Shown: positions 40,641 to 53,371 of the stretch, piece by piece
Position numbering within the stretch: the stretch's first letter is position 1
Layout: the number at the start of each line of letters is the position of its first letter
Assembly: GCA_964036045.1 (NCBI GenBank)
Contig: OZ038380.1
Coordinates: forward strand, 67,093,591-67,157,590
Length of the DNA: 64,000 nucleotides
Reading direction: 5' to 3'
Origin: Eutreptiella sp. 'Long Island Sound 2002'
Lineage: Eukaryota; Euglenozoa; Euglenophyceae; Eutreptiales; Eutreptiaceae
The notes under the pieces: model-generated
What the model saw: the letters and a program-made list of their open reading frames with translations, nothing else
Databases searched by the model: none
Told to the model about the DNA's origin: nothing
Made by a program: the position numbers and the translations under genes

Positions 40641-41465
40641 GAGAACTTGTTGTTTTACTCGACTTGCTTTAGCTCTGCTCGTGGGACTGCACCTCTGCTA
40701 CCAGAAAAGGTATGCTCGTTTGCCTTGCCTGAGTTGGTGTTCCTGTTTGATCGTTTTTGATTCATGAAAACCTTGTTGGATTTTCCCAAACTGCAAAATG
40801 ACAAAGGACAGGTACAAAGCAGCCCAAAAACCGGATCGAAATCAAAGTCAGGTAATAATCCTTCCACTTCAAAGCATAAGTAGCAAAGAGGGGCTGCAGG
40901 TGGGCAAATGTAGATCTAAATACACAGCTCCAATGATTCATAAACAAAATAGATGATATTGTGTGTCAAAACTGACATGACTCAGGTCCCCAAGATAGTA
41001 CCAACCATTTCATGTGCACTTCTTTGGATACAATGGAGTTGGTTAGGAGTCTGGGGCAAAGGGGTTGAGCCAGACACAGGATACTGCTTGGCCAGCATGG
41101 CCAAGCAACTGAATTTAGAATCAGTGAAAAGGTAGACCCACAAGAGTGATAGAAACAATTGAGTATAGGGGTCTTGAGGTGGGGGACCACTAGGGTTAAC
41201 CTACAAGGCCCTAGGCAAGAAGTGCCTACATTGTTTCGGTATTACCTCCATGAAGGAAAATACCTCCGCTCAGTCGAGTGGTAGGGGTGAACTTCGTGGG
41301 GGGCTAGGGTTTTAACCCTAGTTACTTTGAGAAGGTGTACTTTGAGCTTCAAAAGAGTGATAAAAATGATTACGTGTTAGTCTCAACATCAACCCTAGGT
41401 TCAGAAGGGGCTTGGCCTGGATCAAGTACCCCAAGAAAGACATGGTAGTGACTTTTTTGTACTGT
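40641..41465. other. Spacer between gag and the integrase fragment
   Basis: AT-richer sequence with no convincing gene. It should contain the 5' LTR and leader of the minus-strand LTR element, but no partner LTR is visible to define it. Confidence 0.4.
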
Positions 41466-41469
41466 GTGC

Positions 41470-41989
41470 CACGCTGGAAGCGGCCACTTGGGACAGCCCG
41501 GATGCCCAGAGGAGAGCTGATGCTCTGCTCCATCCCAAAGACAGGGCGCATGTGACTCGAGACCCCCTTCGTGCTGATTGGCCACTCACTGTGAAACCCC
41601 CTCGATGTCCTGATTGCCTGCATTGCCATCAGTTGAACACGTGTGGTGTCCTGAATATCCTGCACAGTGATCCTGATGATCCTGATTGTGGTTGTGAGGC
41701 TGAACAGTCCGTGGGTCCTGAGTTCCTTGAGGATTCAGACCTCCATGGTATGGCCCATGTGATCAGGGAGCCCCCTCATGCTTCCCACGCCCTGATTGCT
41801 TCAGTCACATCGGTCAATGTGCTCCCACCGTGTAGTACCTTGTATGAAGATTGGGAACCATACTACGCTGAGGAGCCCAACCTGAAAGCCCTGCTGGACT
41901 GGGGTATCAAGAAAAACATTGAGTATTGAATCTACCGGTGGCATGAACCACAATGGCGACACCCCCATATCAAGGAGCATGGTAGGGCA
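41470..41989 (+). pseudogene. Pol segment before integrase
   Basis: One frame from about 41470 to a TGA at 41927-41929, then continuing in the same frame into the integrase. RRADALLHPKDR near the start resembles the end of RNase H (ADALSR). After the stop the sequence IYRWHEPQWRHPHIKEHGR leads into the integrase zinc region. Most of this stretch has no recognisable domain. Confidence 0.55.
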
Positions 41990-42655
41990 GTGGTACCTGT
42001 GGCCATCCTGAGCAAGGTAATAGAAGCAGTGCCCTACTTTGCACACCCAGGTACCCCCGAAACCCTACAACTGTTCAAGCGACAGTTCTATGTCAATAAT
42101 ATCTCCAGCGATGACCTCCGGGACAGAGCAAAGGAGGTTGTGGATGCCTGTGTGGTATTTGCACAGTGCAAGGCACGACGGGGCCCACATCCCGACTCAT
42201 TTCAGCCCTTCCCCGTGCCCTCCGATCCCTTTGCATCAGTGGCGATGGACTTTGTATCTCTGCCTGAAGTTAATCATCCTGCAAGAAGGGTGAAGGTGGA
42301 CTATGCGATGGTTATCGTGTGTCCTTTGACAGGTTATATCCTGGCCATTCCATGCAGACAAGAGGGACCGAGGAGCCATAAAGTCGCCGCCCTATTTCTG
42401 CACTATTGTGCCTTCTTTACTGGGATGCCCAGGGAGATACATTCTGATAATCAGTCCGTCATCTCCTCAGACTTCTTCGACGCCCTGTGTGCTCTGGCTG
42501 GCATTACCCACGCCAAGTCGATAGTGTATGGACCACACAGTAATGGGCGTGCGGAGTGGGCGGTTCAGTGTATTATCAATGCTTTGCGGCTATATTTAGT
42601 GTTCCGCAAGCTGGACCGGGTATATGCCCTGCCATTTGCGCCTCTGGGATCTTAA
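41990..42655 (+). pseudogene. Retrotransposon integrase (DDE core)
   Basis: Begins VPVAILSKVIEAVPYFAHPG, a degenerate HHCC finger with unusual Cys spacing (ACVVFAQC). The catalytic residues are complete: Asp in VAMDFVSLPE, Asp in IHSDNQSV and Glu in HSNGRAEWAVQ, with exactly 35 residues between the second and third, the classical DD35E. The enzyme would join element DNA to the host. The frame breaks near 42650, and the C-terminus follows in another frame. It points in the opposite direction from the neighbouring gag, so it belongs to another element or an inverted piece of it. Confidence 0.87.
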
Positions 42656-43535
42656 TGACCTACCAGGCCCCATTGCACCCTACTCACCACAGCGGCTGGT
42701 TTTTGGTTGGGACCCTATCGGGTTTGGCGAGGTATCCCCCCTGACTGTGGATACCCCAGTGGAGTATATGACCCACTACTTCCGCAGGGTTCAGGCCGAA
42801 CGCCAGCTCATCAAAACAAGGTTGGTTGACGTCCATGCCCGGGAGTACCAGGCCTTCCTCAAAAAAACACCCGTCTCTGCAGTTTAAGGAGGCAGACCGC
42901 GTATGGGTGCGACACAGGACTGACCAGCCTGGCCTACATCCCAAGCCGAACAGGATATGGCAGGGCTCTGCAAAGATCCTCCGTAACGTTTCCACGAATA
43001 CATAACTGGTAAACCTGAACGGTAAGGAGGTCATTCTGTCGGTGGGAAGGCTAAAGCCCTATATACTCCGACAGGATGGTGTCAACCCCAACGTCCATCA
43101 TTACTCCGAGTGTCAGGACGTCCACGATGATTCCTCTGTTGTCGAGGATGTCCTAGACCATGAGTAAAAGGGTAAGGTTCGAGGAAACGCAAAGAGGTCC
43201 AAACAGCCCTTCAAAGGCGGCAAACCCTGGTGGACAGTCAAATACCAGGGTTTGGACTGGCCCAAATGGCATGATGTCACTGCTTTCCTGCATGACATCA
43301 ATAACGACTGGCTGGACTACAATCAGCGGCACCACATCACAGTGTCCACTAATTCCCTGGGTGAAATCAAGCTGTGGCTGGACCGACTGATCTGCTGTCC
43401 TGACGCCCAGCCTGAGGGTGTCTATAAAATGTCCTGCCTGGCTTGGTGTTTGGGTCTGAATCAGGCAGATTCTCCACCCCCTGACACCCGCCTGGATGTC
43501 CCTGCATCCCCTGAGCCGGTCTCTGGCCTACAGTA
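42640..43535 (+). pseudogene. Integrase C-terminus with possible chromodomain
   Basis: LNDLPGPIAPYSPQRLVFGW continues integrase after a frameshift. FKEADRVWVRHR and VGRLKPYILRQ correspond to the GPY/F-like region. After a TAA near 43000 and a TGA near 43166, a segment reads WWTVKYQGLDWPKWHDVTAF and ends DYNQRHH. This has the spacing of a chromodomain (Y-x-V-K-x-x-G, W, final aromatic helix) but lacks the clear WEP. The final open stretch ends SGLQ with TAG at 43534. Confidence 0.6.
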
Positions 43536-46500
43536 GGCAGTGACTGAGGTGGCATCTATGGTGCTTCCCTCTCTCTTTCCTGCCCTCTGAAATATCTCTG
43601 GACCTGCAGGTGTGAAGTACCTTCCTTTCCTTCTGCCCCTCGGATCTCTCTGAACTTGAGGTCTTGGCATATCTCAGAGTCCTGAAAAGCATCGCACGTG
43701 GGCGATGCGGGGCACCAGTTAGGGTCATGTACCTGGATTGGCTTGGAGTGGCTCTGACCTAGAGTGCCAGCCAATACGATGAGCCCCAGGCGCTCCCCGG
43801 GTCATGGGAATGGCCGTGACGAGCCGTGTGGAACCAGATATACAGCCCGCAATAAGCAGTGTGAGCGTCTTGACGTTTCGGTCTTCCTGTGATTGAGGGT
43901 CAGGCGGTTGCACGGTATAATGTGCAATAGGACTGGTGCGCAAGCACTGTCAAAGGGGACTGGCCTATGCAAACGCAAGCAGGGTACGTTGGGATGGTTT
44001 GGCGTCCTGGTACCTAGGGTATCGGAATACCACCTTTCTGCTGTTACCCCCCCCACCGCCAGTGCGCATAGGTCGGCAGCGGGGTACTTTAAACAGCTCA
44101 GGACCATGACAGGAGGCGGGCCCAATCTGTTTCTGTGTGTGGTGCTGAAGTTCAGGCAGTTTATAGCATTTTATTGTATGCTATCCCATCTCTCTCTTGT
44201 CCTGCCCGCCATTGTTGGGAATGGCCAACTTTCTCTTTTTTTTCGCCCGCTGATGGCAAGCAGGGCCTTTCACTCTTGTACATATGTGAAAATGGGAAGC
44301 TGTACTGCAGGTAGTCACCTCAGTTGTTGTGTACATAGTTTGTCCATTCGCCAGTTGGCTAAAGGTTTTTCCGTGAGGGTGGTTGCCAACCTGGTCTCCG
44401 GCGTTGCGCCGGGCAGGGGAGGGGAAAGATGATGCGGCCACCTGTTTTTCATTGAGAGCAGTCGCTAGGTCAGATCCTGTGTTGGTCTGGAAAGGGCAGT
44501 GAAAAAAGCATTTTGCCGTTTAGCACAATTTTACACTCACCCGTTCCATCCCTCTGTACGTTTTGAGTCTGCCTCCACCTGGTGGGTTCTTGCGCCTCAG
44601 TGGGTACACGAAGCTGGGGGGGGCGGGGGTGTTTGGTGTCACACAACCCCCGAAAACCCCCGCCCATGTCCTCTACTACCCATTCTTTACCTTCCCCGTT
44701 TCAGGTCTCAATATGTGCCCCGTTTGCCACAACACGTCCTCAATCCACGTCCCCTGAAACTTGAAATCTTAAGGATACTTCAGGGGACTAGGCGCATTTT
44801 TTTTGGTATTTTGTGAGGATCAATAGGGAATTAAAATCAATTCATATTTGTCGGCAAAATTCCGCAAATTTCGCGAAGGTACAGGACCTGGGTTTTGGCT
44901 TTGGCGCCCCCTTGACCCGGCGTTGCGCCAGATCGCGCAAATACGGGCAGTTGCAGCGCGTGCGACCTAAATTGCGGAAACATGGACGGGTCTTTACGGA
45001 AAGTCAACGCAGGCCAGCCATGATGATTTGACTTCACTGTTGGTGGATTCAATATTGTCATCATACGATAGAATCACAAATCCGCAAAGCAGTGAGGTAA
45101 AAATCCAAAAAAGATGCTAGGTAGGTCAAGGGGCCTCGCCAGCACCTTACGCTGACTTTCTTTCCCCTTGCCCCCCATTTGACTAGACATGGCATGCCAT
45201 CTTTATGCATTTCATAGGGTCACTTCAGCAGGGCATATCTGTAAGCCTTTGCTTCCGTAACCTTTAACGAAAAATGCATAGAAAAGCCATAAGTGTCTAC
45301 TTCAATTGTATATTCATCAAATCTGTGAGTTGCAAGTAGATTTAAAGTCATGAATGATTCTTTGAGGTTGAGTCATAAAAATCCGACTCCAAGAACATCA
45401 TGAAGTGCCCCATGAAAACAGAGGTATGCCTGTCTTCCCATGCTGTACACGAACCCAAAACATGCTGGGTCAATTAATTTTGACATTTGGAATTCATCTA
45501 ATGACCATTGTGGGTCACGTCATCCACGGTGGGGCTGCCATACATGGCCCCAAGGAGCCATGTTTGACCATGTTATGGGCCCACTTATGGAGCTTTGTGC
45601 GTGGCGCCAACGGCTCCTAGTGCCCTTAATTCTCGTGATGCATGTCCGTCCATGTCTTTAGTGCAGGTGTCAGCTTATAACATTGAACTTCAGGCCAATT
45701 GCTAGGCAGTAGATTCACTTGAGTGACTTGGAATTGAGCACACTCCTTTCATGTGCTCAAAGTTTGACATGATGTCTCTACGGGTCCATGGGGGCAGAAG
45801 TTAAGTAAAAGCTTGTATTGCACGTACGCAATGCCCGCATTTGAGATTTAGCAAAGTTTGAGTCGAGTCAAGGCTCAAACATCTTCTTTTTGTAAAATAT
45901 TTTGAATCATTTTAAGCTTTTTTCATTATGTTATTTTCATATCAATTTTCAGTCATTTTTACTCAATCATGGGCTCACCTTCTGGGCTGGGTTCCTAAAG
46001 GCCGTGGGGAGTTTGAACCCCATTTCTGTTTCTGCATTTTGCGTATGTGTCTACTTTAAATTTTGCTGTTGTTTGTCCTATGTGCGTTCATGTAAAAAGT
46101 TTGAGTATCAAAACAATTGACTTCTAATTCGACTCATGAATTTCATGACCTCACTTGTGGTGACCATGGAGGTGCACTACCATGGAGTTTTCCTCCGACC
46201 TTTGGACCCATCGTGGCCTAGGTGGTCCCTATTTCGCATACATGGTCAAGTGTTGAATGCAGAAATGCTGGGCTGCTGGCTTCTGTTGAGTCTGTGTGCG
46301 CCATTTGGAGTTGCTTTCATGCTGAGGACAAATTGCCCGGCATTCATGTCGAATTTTTCTCTGTGCGTGTGCTCACTTGTTGGGTTCAGAACCCTGCGCA
46401 ATTTTTTTTTTTGACCCCATCAATTGATTCTCCAGGAGGGCGGGGCTCTGTACATTGGGTATTGGATTTGCATGTTGGAATCTGAGCCACTGGCATCTCA

Positions 46501-47086
46501 CACAAACCTGACGTCAAAAACATTTTTGAGATCCAAAATTTCATTTGTCCACTTCAGGGACTTGGTTTGTTGGGTTGTTTGGGTCCAATTCCCTTGTTCT
46601 TCCACCCTCACTCACTCAGAGGTGTCTACCCTGGGAATGTAGACTCATTGGGGTATGTTTCATGACATGCTCAAGTCATTTGAAGCCTATTTGTCAAGCC
46701 TATCGCATAGTGGTTTTCCATGGCTCCAACCAGGTCTATAGAGACCCTTGACACCCACTGTGTCATTTGGTCACTTTGCAGGCGAACAGTAGAAAGCCTA
46801 TGAGAAGTTAGACCTTGGCGTCTTCTCCTATCTTTCAATGGTGCCCGTCGCCTTACGTTGAGCATTAAATTGAAGTTTACTGGTACATAGCTTCACTATT
46901 TTGAATTTCCCCAGGAATGGTGTCGAAAATTCCCAATTTTCATGAGGACACTTGAGGTCCATGGCAAAGCTAGGCCACAGGTCAGTTTTGGGCCAAACCT
47001 TTGTCCATGGCCGACAAGGAGTGTCAATGTGTCATGTTCCGGTCCTTGGAATCTTGGTCAAATCTTGAGGGGTCAGTCCAAGTCCA
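43536..47086. other. Gene-free region
   Basis: No protein or RNA gene is recognised. The first kilobase may be the LTR of the integrase element. A strong hairpin lies at 44749-44788. From about 45000 the sequence is moderately AT-rich, like 6000-7400, without detectable repeats by eye. Confidence 0.45.
44749..44788. repeat. Hairpin GTCCCCTGAA / TTCAGGGGAC
   Basis: Ten-base perfect arms with a 20-base loop, downstream of a C-rich stretch. Possibly a transposon end or a transcript hairpin; no second copy was noticed. Confidence 0.6.
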
Positions 47087-48088
47087 TATGTCAGTTCAAT
47101 TTTGACTTCCATCCTGTGTGTAAAACATGCTGATGGAACCTTATCAGGTTACAAAAAATGCCCTCAAAAAGTGTGTGTTGGAGATTGCTGCTTTGCTCCA
47201 AAGCCAAAGAGAGGTAGGGTCAGCCCTTCTGGGACCATTAACTCCTCCCTGAATCCTGTATGCTTGCACTTCTCTGGACCTTGACCTATCGGTATGTTGG
47301 AACTTTGTGTATTCCTTTCTCCCTTGTTTTCCACTGTTGGGAAATTTCACCAAAGTGCGCAGCCTATCAGACTAGATTCAGTGTCCTAGTATTGTTGAGA
47401 TAGACTAGGATATTTTGGGATCATGTTGATGGACGATGGCCTTTGTTTGCCTCCACAAAGATTCTTTTGAAACTCCCCTACCCTGGCTAGGGGGCACTTG
47501 AAAGTTAGTGACCTCTGATTTCTCCCTTTTTCTGCTTGTGTGCCCTGATGCCTGCAGTAAGTCTGGAGGCCCACGTTGAGTTGTATCCTGCCTGCCTATG
47601 TATGCCAGGGTGAAGGTCCTGGGTTCCCAAAACTACGCTTGTCTCTGTATGGGACCCTGTCCAATTGCTCTGAATCCCTTTGTGCCAATTTGCCTTGTGT
47701 ACCTACTGTTTTTGTCGTTGCATGATGTATCTCTTTTCGACCTTTTAGGTAAAAAAGGGCTACTTTTGTGATGGCTGCGCTCACTCTGAGTTTCAACAAG
47801 GTTTCAGACTTTTTGCGTAGTGCTGTGCCTTTGCTTGTGACTCGCTCGGCTAAGGGAAACACGCCCATACATGCGCCGCTTACACACAAGTGGGTAAAAT
47901 AGCGGTGGCAGTACTTTAGGACAATTTTACAGTGTGGAGACCCAGAGCAGGTCCTGGGGGCCAGCCCGGCTTACTCTACAGGCCGCCCTACGGGGCGGCA
48001 CCCGTACGCGGCCCCCTGCTCCCGGCAACCAAAGCTCGGGAAGAGGTACAAACCTTCCTGCGGAGCCCGGAGGTTACTGCCATGTACG
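47087..48088 (+). repeat. 1002-bp direct repeat, left copy
   Basis: Matches 51150-52151 from TATGTCAGTTC to ATGTACG with about 7% divergence by eye and the same length. Neither end has TG/CA LTR ends with flanking 5-bp duplications. Its last 160 bases are the GC-rich start of copy C. Confidence 0.93.
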
Positions 48089-48360
48089 AGGTTTGAGGTT
48101 TGAGGTTTCACTTTTTGGGTACTGGGCACTCTTCGGCCGCGGGGGGCCACCAGGTCGGGCCACGTGATATCCTCCCCACCGGTTCCTAGTGCAGGCCCCT
48201 TCATGAGACACCTCCTGCCTGGTGGCGGAATCCCCCGGGTTCACGGGGCTCGGAGCCCTGTCCCTCTCCGGCTTCCCCATTTCGCCACTCCCCGGTCAGT
48301 GTGTTACTTAGCAACGGTGGTTTCAGGCGCTTAACCACTACACCACCCCCCTGATGCGTG
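48089..48360 (-). repeat. Candidate SINE-like segment with tRNA A box
   Basis: Minus strand has GGTGGTGTAGTGGTTAAGCG (about 48353-48334), which matches a tRNA D-arm and RNA polymerase III A box. About 230 bases later the (AAACCTC)n tail ends it. A convincing B box (GGTTCRANNCC) was not found, so the SINE call is tentative. Confidence 0.4.
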
Positions 48361-48849
48361 GTCGCCTGGTCTGCCCGCGCCGCCGGGCCTCAGCTACTGG
48401 CTTGTCGCCAGTGGGACACCCATGAACTGGCGCGGAGTCTGCCTAGCCGCGAGGTTGGTGCGTAGCACTGTGTGCTACTACTGCCTTGGCGGGTGCAGTG
48501 CCCTGGTCATGTGTGCGCGACGCTTGCGGCAGGTCTCAGCAGTGGGGGCCGGTGCCGGTTCTCGCTCCTCCCTTCCCTCGCGTCCTTCGCGGTGCGTGTT
48601 GCGGGGTGTCCCGTCTGGGTGTCCCTTCCCTTTACCTGCCGGTACCCCATTCCATGCGGTCTGTGCGTTCTACGGGCTCCGTCCGGTTGCCCTTTGGGTC
48701 CGCGCCCCGTGTCCGTTGGGTGTGGGTGCGCTCATGCTCCCGCGGCGTACGTGCCTCTCCCCCCAGGGTAGGTGTGGCGCCGGCACTATGTGCGGTTGTG
48801 GTGCAGGGCGCCGGTAGGGCCGTTCCAGGCGGTTCGTGCCCCTCCGCGT

Positions 48850-49965
48850 TTGCTGCCCAGGTCCCGTGCTCCGCCTTTTTAGCTCTGGCGAGGGGGTGGC
48901 GCGGTCCCTGCGGCCCCTCGCCTGGCTTAAGGCTGCTCCCCCCCCTGCGGGTGGGCCTGCCCTTGCGAGCTGGTTTTGCGCTTTTGGGGGCGGCACAAGG
49001 GCGCCCGAGGGCGGGGGCGCCTCTTGCCTGGGTGTGGGGCGTCCCGGGTTGGGCGCTCTTCCACGCCCAACCGCCTGCCCTTGGGGCGTGCGGCTGGGGC
49101 CTGCTACCCACTGGCTGTGGATGAGGGGGGTGTGGGTGTGGGGACCCGTCACCACCCCCACAGCCCGCGCTCTTGCGAGCTCGCTTAGCGCGCTGTGGGG
49201 CGGCACGAGGGCGCCCGGGGGGGGGGGGCGCCTCTTGGCTGGGTGTGGAGCGTCCGGGGTTGAACGTGCTCCCACGCCCGACCGCCCATTCTTCGGGCTT
49301 GCGGCCGGGCCCAGGTACCCACTGGCTGTGGGTGCGGGGGCTGTGGGCGTGGGGACCCGTCACCGACCCCACTGGGCGCTCTCTTGCGAGCCTGCTTGAC
49401 GCGCTTTTGGGGCAGCACAAGGGCGCCCGGGGGGGAGGGGCTCCTCTTGTCCGGGTGTGGGGCGTCCGGGGTTCGGCGCTCTCCCACGCCCGACCGCCCG
49501 TCCTTGGCGCGTGCAGCCGGGGCCCGCTGCCCACTGGCCGTGGGTGCGGGGTGCGTTGGCGTGGGGACCCGTCACCAAACCCACAGCGCGCGCTCTTGTG
49601 AGCTGCCTTTGCAGGACATCGGAGCGGCACGCGGGCGCCCAAGGGGGGGGAGGCATCTCTTGCCTGGGTGTGGGGTGTCCGGGTTGGGGCGCTCTCCCAC
49701 GCCCGGCTGCGCGTCATCTGGCCGTGCGGCCGGGGCCCGATACCCACGGGCTGTGGGTGCGGGGGCTGTGGGCGTGGGGACCCGTCAGCAACCCCACGGC
49801 GCGCGCTCTTGCGAGCTGGCTTTGCGCGCTGTGGGGGCAGCACGAGGGCGCATCGGGGGGGGGGGGTGTCTCTTGCCTGGGTGTGGGGCGTCCGGGGTTG
49901 GGCGCTCTCCCACGCCCCACCGCCCTCCCTTAGCGGGCGGCCGGGCCCCGCTACCCACAGGTTGT
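48850..49965 (-). repeat. Second monomer array, about 212-bp units
   Basis: CCCACTGGCTGTGGGTGCGGG or close variants at about 49105, 49318, 49528, 49741 and 49952; spacing 210-213. Units also share GGGCGCTCTCCCACGCCC and GTGGGGACCCGTCA. The layout corresponds to the half-units of the 13990-19440 array, but here there is no 418-bp dimer structure. Confidence 0.88.
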
Positions 49966-51149
49966 GGGTGCGGTCTGCAAGCGTGGGGGCCCCGTTTCCC
50001 TTGCCACCTTCTCCTGTGCCGCGGTTCGTCGTTTGTTGTGCGCGCTTCCGGGGTTTGCGGCACCCGGTGGCGGTTGTTGCTTCGCACGTGTCCTTGTGCC
50101 CTTGTTTCTGGCTGGCGGCGTGCCTCTCTGGCTTGCCTCCTGGCCCCGTGTTGGTGCGCCGCGCTACGTCCGGTCCGGTTGCTCTCGCTGCTTTGGTCGG
50201 CTTCCCCGTCGCCGTGGTGCCTTCTGACAACCCGGTGGCAGTCGTTTCCGGATTTACTGGGCGGCTGCGCGGGGCACGTGTGTGCCGGCCGAGTACCGGG
50301 CTCATTGTGCCTGCCGCTGGCCCCGGCCGAGGAAGGGGCGCTGGGCTCGCTCCGCGTTGTACCCGTTCGGAACCCCGCGATGGGGTTGTCCCTGGCGGGT
50401 CCCTCCGGCTTCGGTCTTGGGCTGCATGCGCTGCGGTGGTATGGCTTGTGTGGACCCGGTCACTGACGCGTCCAGGTTCCTGTACCGTCCGTCTTTCGAC
50501 GGGGGACTCGGCCGGTGCAGCAGGGCTGTTTCGTGTGGACGCCAACACCTCCCCTTTTGGGTCGGAGGACGCCACGCCGGGGTCCCACGCATGTGTGACT
50601 GTGCATGCTCTTCTTGGCCGGGTCGGGCGGGCTGGCCTCCCGGGTGCGTTTTGGTGCGCCTCACCTTTCCTTTTGGCCGTTTCGTCCTTCCTCTTTGTTC
50701 GGGCCCCTCTGGGCTGGGTTTGCCCGTGCTTTTTTTTTGTTGTTGTTCCTCTTTTTTTTCCTCTCCCGACCTCCTCTCGCGCCCCCGCTGCCTCCGGCTT
50801 TATTTGCTTCCCGGACCTGGCTGCCCTGGGCCTTGGCGCCCATTGTTTGCTCATGCCCCCCCCCCTCTGTTTTGTTTTTTGTTTTTTTTATTTGGTTTTC
50901 CTTTCTGTTTTTTTGTCCTGCGTTTCTCGCCCTCTTGTGCTCTGCGCCCCTCTTCTCGCTGGCTGTGGCGTTCTCCTGTTCCGCCCCCCTTTTTTTCTTT
51001 TGTTTTTTGTTTGGTTCTTTTGTTTTTTTCCCCTGCCCCCCCCCACATTGCGCTTGTGTGTGTTGTGCCTCGTGGTGCCTGCTGTTGCGCTTTTCTGTGC
51101 TGCGTGTCCTGCTCTGGTTGCCCGCCGTGGGCTGTTTCGCGTTGTGCGG

Positions 51150-52151
51150 TATGTCAGTTCAATTTTGACTTCCATCCTGTGTGTAAAACATGCTGATGGA
51201 ACCTTTTTTGGTTACCAAAAATGACCTCAAAAAGTGTGTGTTGGAGATTGCTGCTTTGCTCAAAAGCCAGGGAGAGGTAGGGTCAGCCCCTCTGGGACAA
51301 TCGAATCCTCGCTAGATCCCCTACGCTTGCACTTCACTGGACCTTGACCTATCACTATGTTGGAACTTTGTGCATTCTTTTCTCCCTTGTCTTCCACTGT
51401 TGGGAAATTTCACTGAAGTGCGCAGCCTATCAGACTAGATACAGTGTCCTAGTATTGTTGAGATAGACTAGGATAGTTTGGGATCATGTTGATGGACGAT
51501 GGCCTTTGTTTGCCTCCAGAAGGATTTTTTTGAAACCCCCCCACCCTGGCTAGGGGGCACTTGAAAGTTAGTGGCCTCTGATTTCTCCTTTTTCCTGCTT
51601 TTGTGCCCTGATGCCTGCAATAAATCTCAGGGCCCACGTTGAGTTGTATCCTGCCTGCCTATGTGCGTCAGGTTGGAGGGGCTGGGTTCCCATAACTACG
51701 CTTGTTTCTGTATGGGACCCTGTCCAATTGCTCTGACTCCCTTTGTGCCAATTTGCCTTGTGTACCTACTGTTTTTGTCGTTGCATGATGTATCTCTTTT
51801 CGACCTTTTAGGTACAAAAGGGCTACTTTTGTGATGGCTCTGCTCACTCTGAACTTCAGCACATTTTCAGACTTCTTGTCTAGTGCTGTGCCTTTGCTTG
51901 TGACTCGCTAGGCTAAGGGAAACGCGCCCATACATGCGCCGCTTACACACAAGTTGGTAAAATAGCGGTGGCAGTACTTTAGGACAATTTTACAGTGTGG
52001 GGACCCAAAGCAGGTCCTGGAGGCCAGCCCGGCTTACTCTACAGGCCGCCCTATGGGGCCGCACCCGTACCCTGCCCCCCCCTCCCGGCGACCAAAGCTC
52101 GGAAAGAGGTACACACCTTCCTGCAGAGCCTGGAGGTCACTGCGATGTACG
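51150..52151 (+). repeat. 1002-bp direct repeat, right copy
   Basis: Partner of 47087-48088, directly adjoining the 5' side of the 3.06-kb insertion and continuous with copy C on its right. Confidence 0.93.
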
Positions 52152-53371
52152 GATTCCACCTGGTGCGGCTCCCCTAGGCTACCCTTGACAGCCCCTGAGG
52201 GCCCAGGGCCCTTAGCCCCATCAACGGGTGCACACTCTGGCGCACTGGGTCGAGTGGCTCACGCACCTCCAACCGCCATGCCGATGGATGGCAAATTGCC
52301 GCTGACCCCCGAGGGTAGCAACCACGGCCTACCCTCCTGGCCTGGCACCGCACAGCACCGCTCACGGCACACCACCGGCGCACTAGGCAGTGGGAGGGAC
52401 GGCGCGGGGCACACGGCCTGGCAATACGCACCACCCACACTGCATGTGCCTGACAGCATTGCCAGGATGTCGGACTCCGATGGCTCCCCCCCGCGGGACG
52501 ACCGCCTTCACCGCCGATCCCACTCCCGCTCCCCCGTGTCGCCGGGCTGCGAGGGGGAAACCCCGGCATAGCGGGAGGTGCAGCGCCGAGCGGAGGTCGT
52601 AGCCCCAGGCGAGCCGCCGGTGGAGCAGCCCCAGACGCCTTGCGCGACAGTGAGGCGCGGGCCCCCGAGCACGCGCCGGCCAAGGCCGCTGCCCCGGCCA
52701 CCCAGGCCGCAGCCCCCGCCGCCGCACAAGCACGTGGGACCGTGACCGCGCAGGCTCAGACGCTTCGCCGGGCCGGCCGCGAGGAGCTGCTGCAGCCAGG
52801 AAGAAGAGCAGAGAGGGCGCCAAGTACCACTCCCGGACGCAGCCCAGCCACACCCAGCTGGGTCTTTCAAAGCCGTGGCCGCCCAAGGCGCCGCCAGCGC
52901 CCCGGGCCCCCTTCCCTGAAGAGGGGTAGCGGGACGCCACGGGCGCCCGCGGCCCGCCCCCCGGGCGCATGCCGGCGGCCAGCGTCACGCTGCCGCAGCT
53001 GCACCGACGGATGGTCCGGCAGGTCCAGGCAGGGCCCGAGTGGGGCACAAGGCGCCACAGGGACGGCGGCCGGGCGGGTTGGCACCCGCCAAAGGAAGTT
53101 GCAGGGGCAGGGTAGCGGCGCCCAGGAGTGGAGGGCAAGGGAGGGAGGGGTGCAGACGGCGAGAAGAGAGGGAAAGGGCAAGGGAAAGGCCAGGGCGCAG
53201 CCGGCAGCGGGGGGGGCAAAGGAGCCGGACAGGGGAGGGGGCTGGAGGTGACACGAGGAGGCCGAGGATGAGGGACAGGGAAGGGACCCAAGGGGGAGGG
53301 AGGTGACACGGGACGCGACGGTAAGGGCGAAGGGCGGGTGGATGCCGGGGGGAAAGAAAGTGCAAAGGGCA

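Larger units (their letters stand above)
48089..51149 (-). mobile_element. 3.06-kb LINE/SINE-like insertion between the 1002-bp repeats
   Basis: On the minus strand: a pyrimidine/purine-biased leader (51149-49990), a monomer array (49965-48850), a unique part, a tRNA A-box-like segment and a 3' tail AAACCTCAAACCTCAAACCT at 48089. The array is related to that of the LINE at 7.6-19.5 kb. No RT or endonuclease is present. The tail of 7-base repeats and the flanking duplications fit target-primed insertion of a non-autonomous relative. Confidence 0.7.

Noticed and set aside
48180-48360. A functional tRNA gene
   Set aside because: Only an A-box-like D-arm is present; no consistent acceptor stem or B box could be folded.
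47087-52151. Reading the 1002-bp repeats as LTRs of a retrotransposon
   Set aside because: The interior starts with a simple-repeat tail and not a tRNA primer-binding site, ends without a polypurine tract, has no gag or pol, and the repeats lack CA ends and short flanking duplications.
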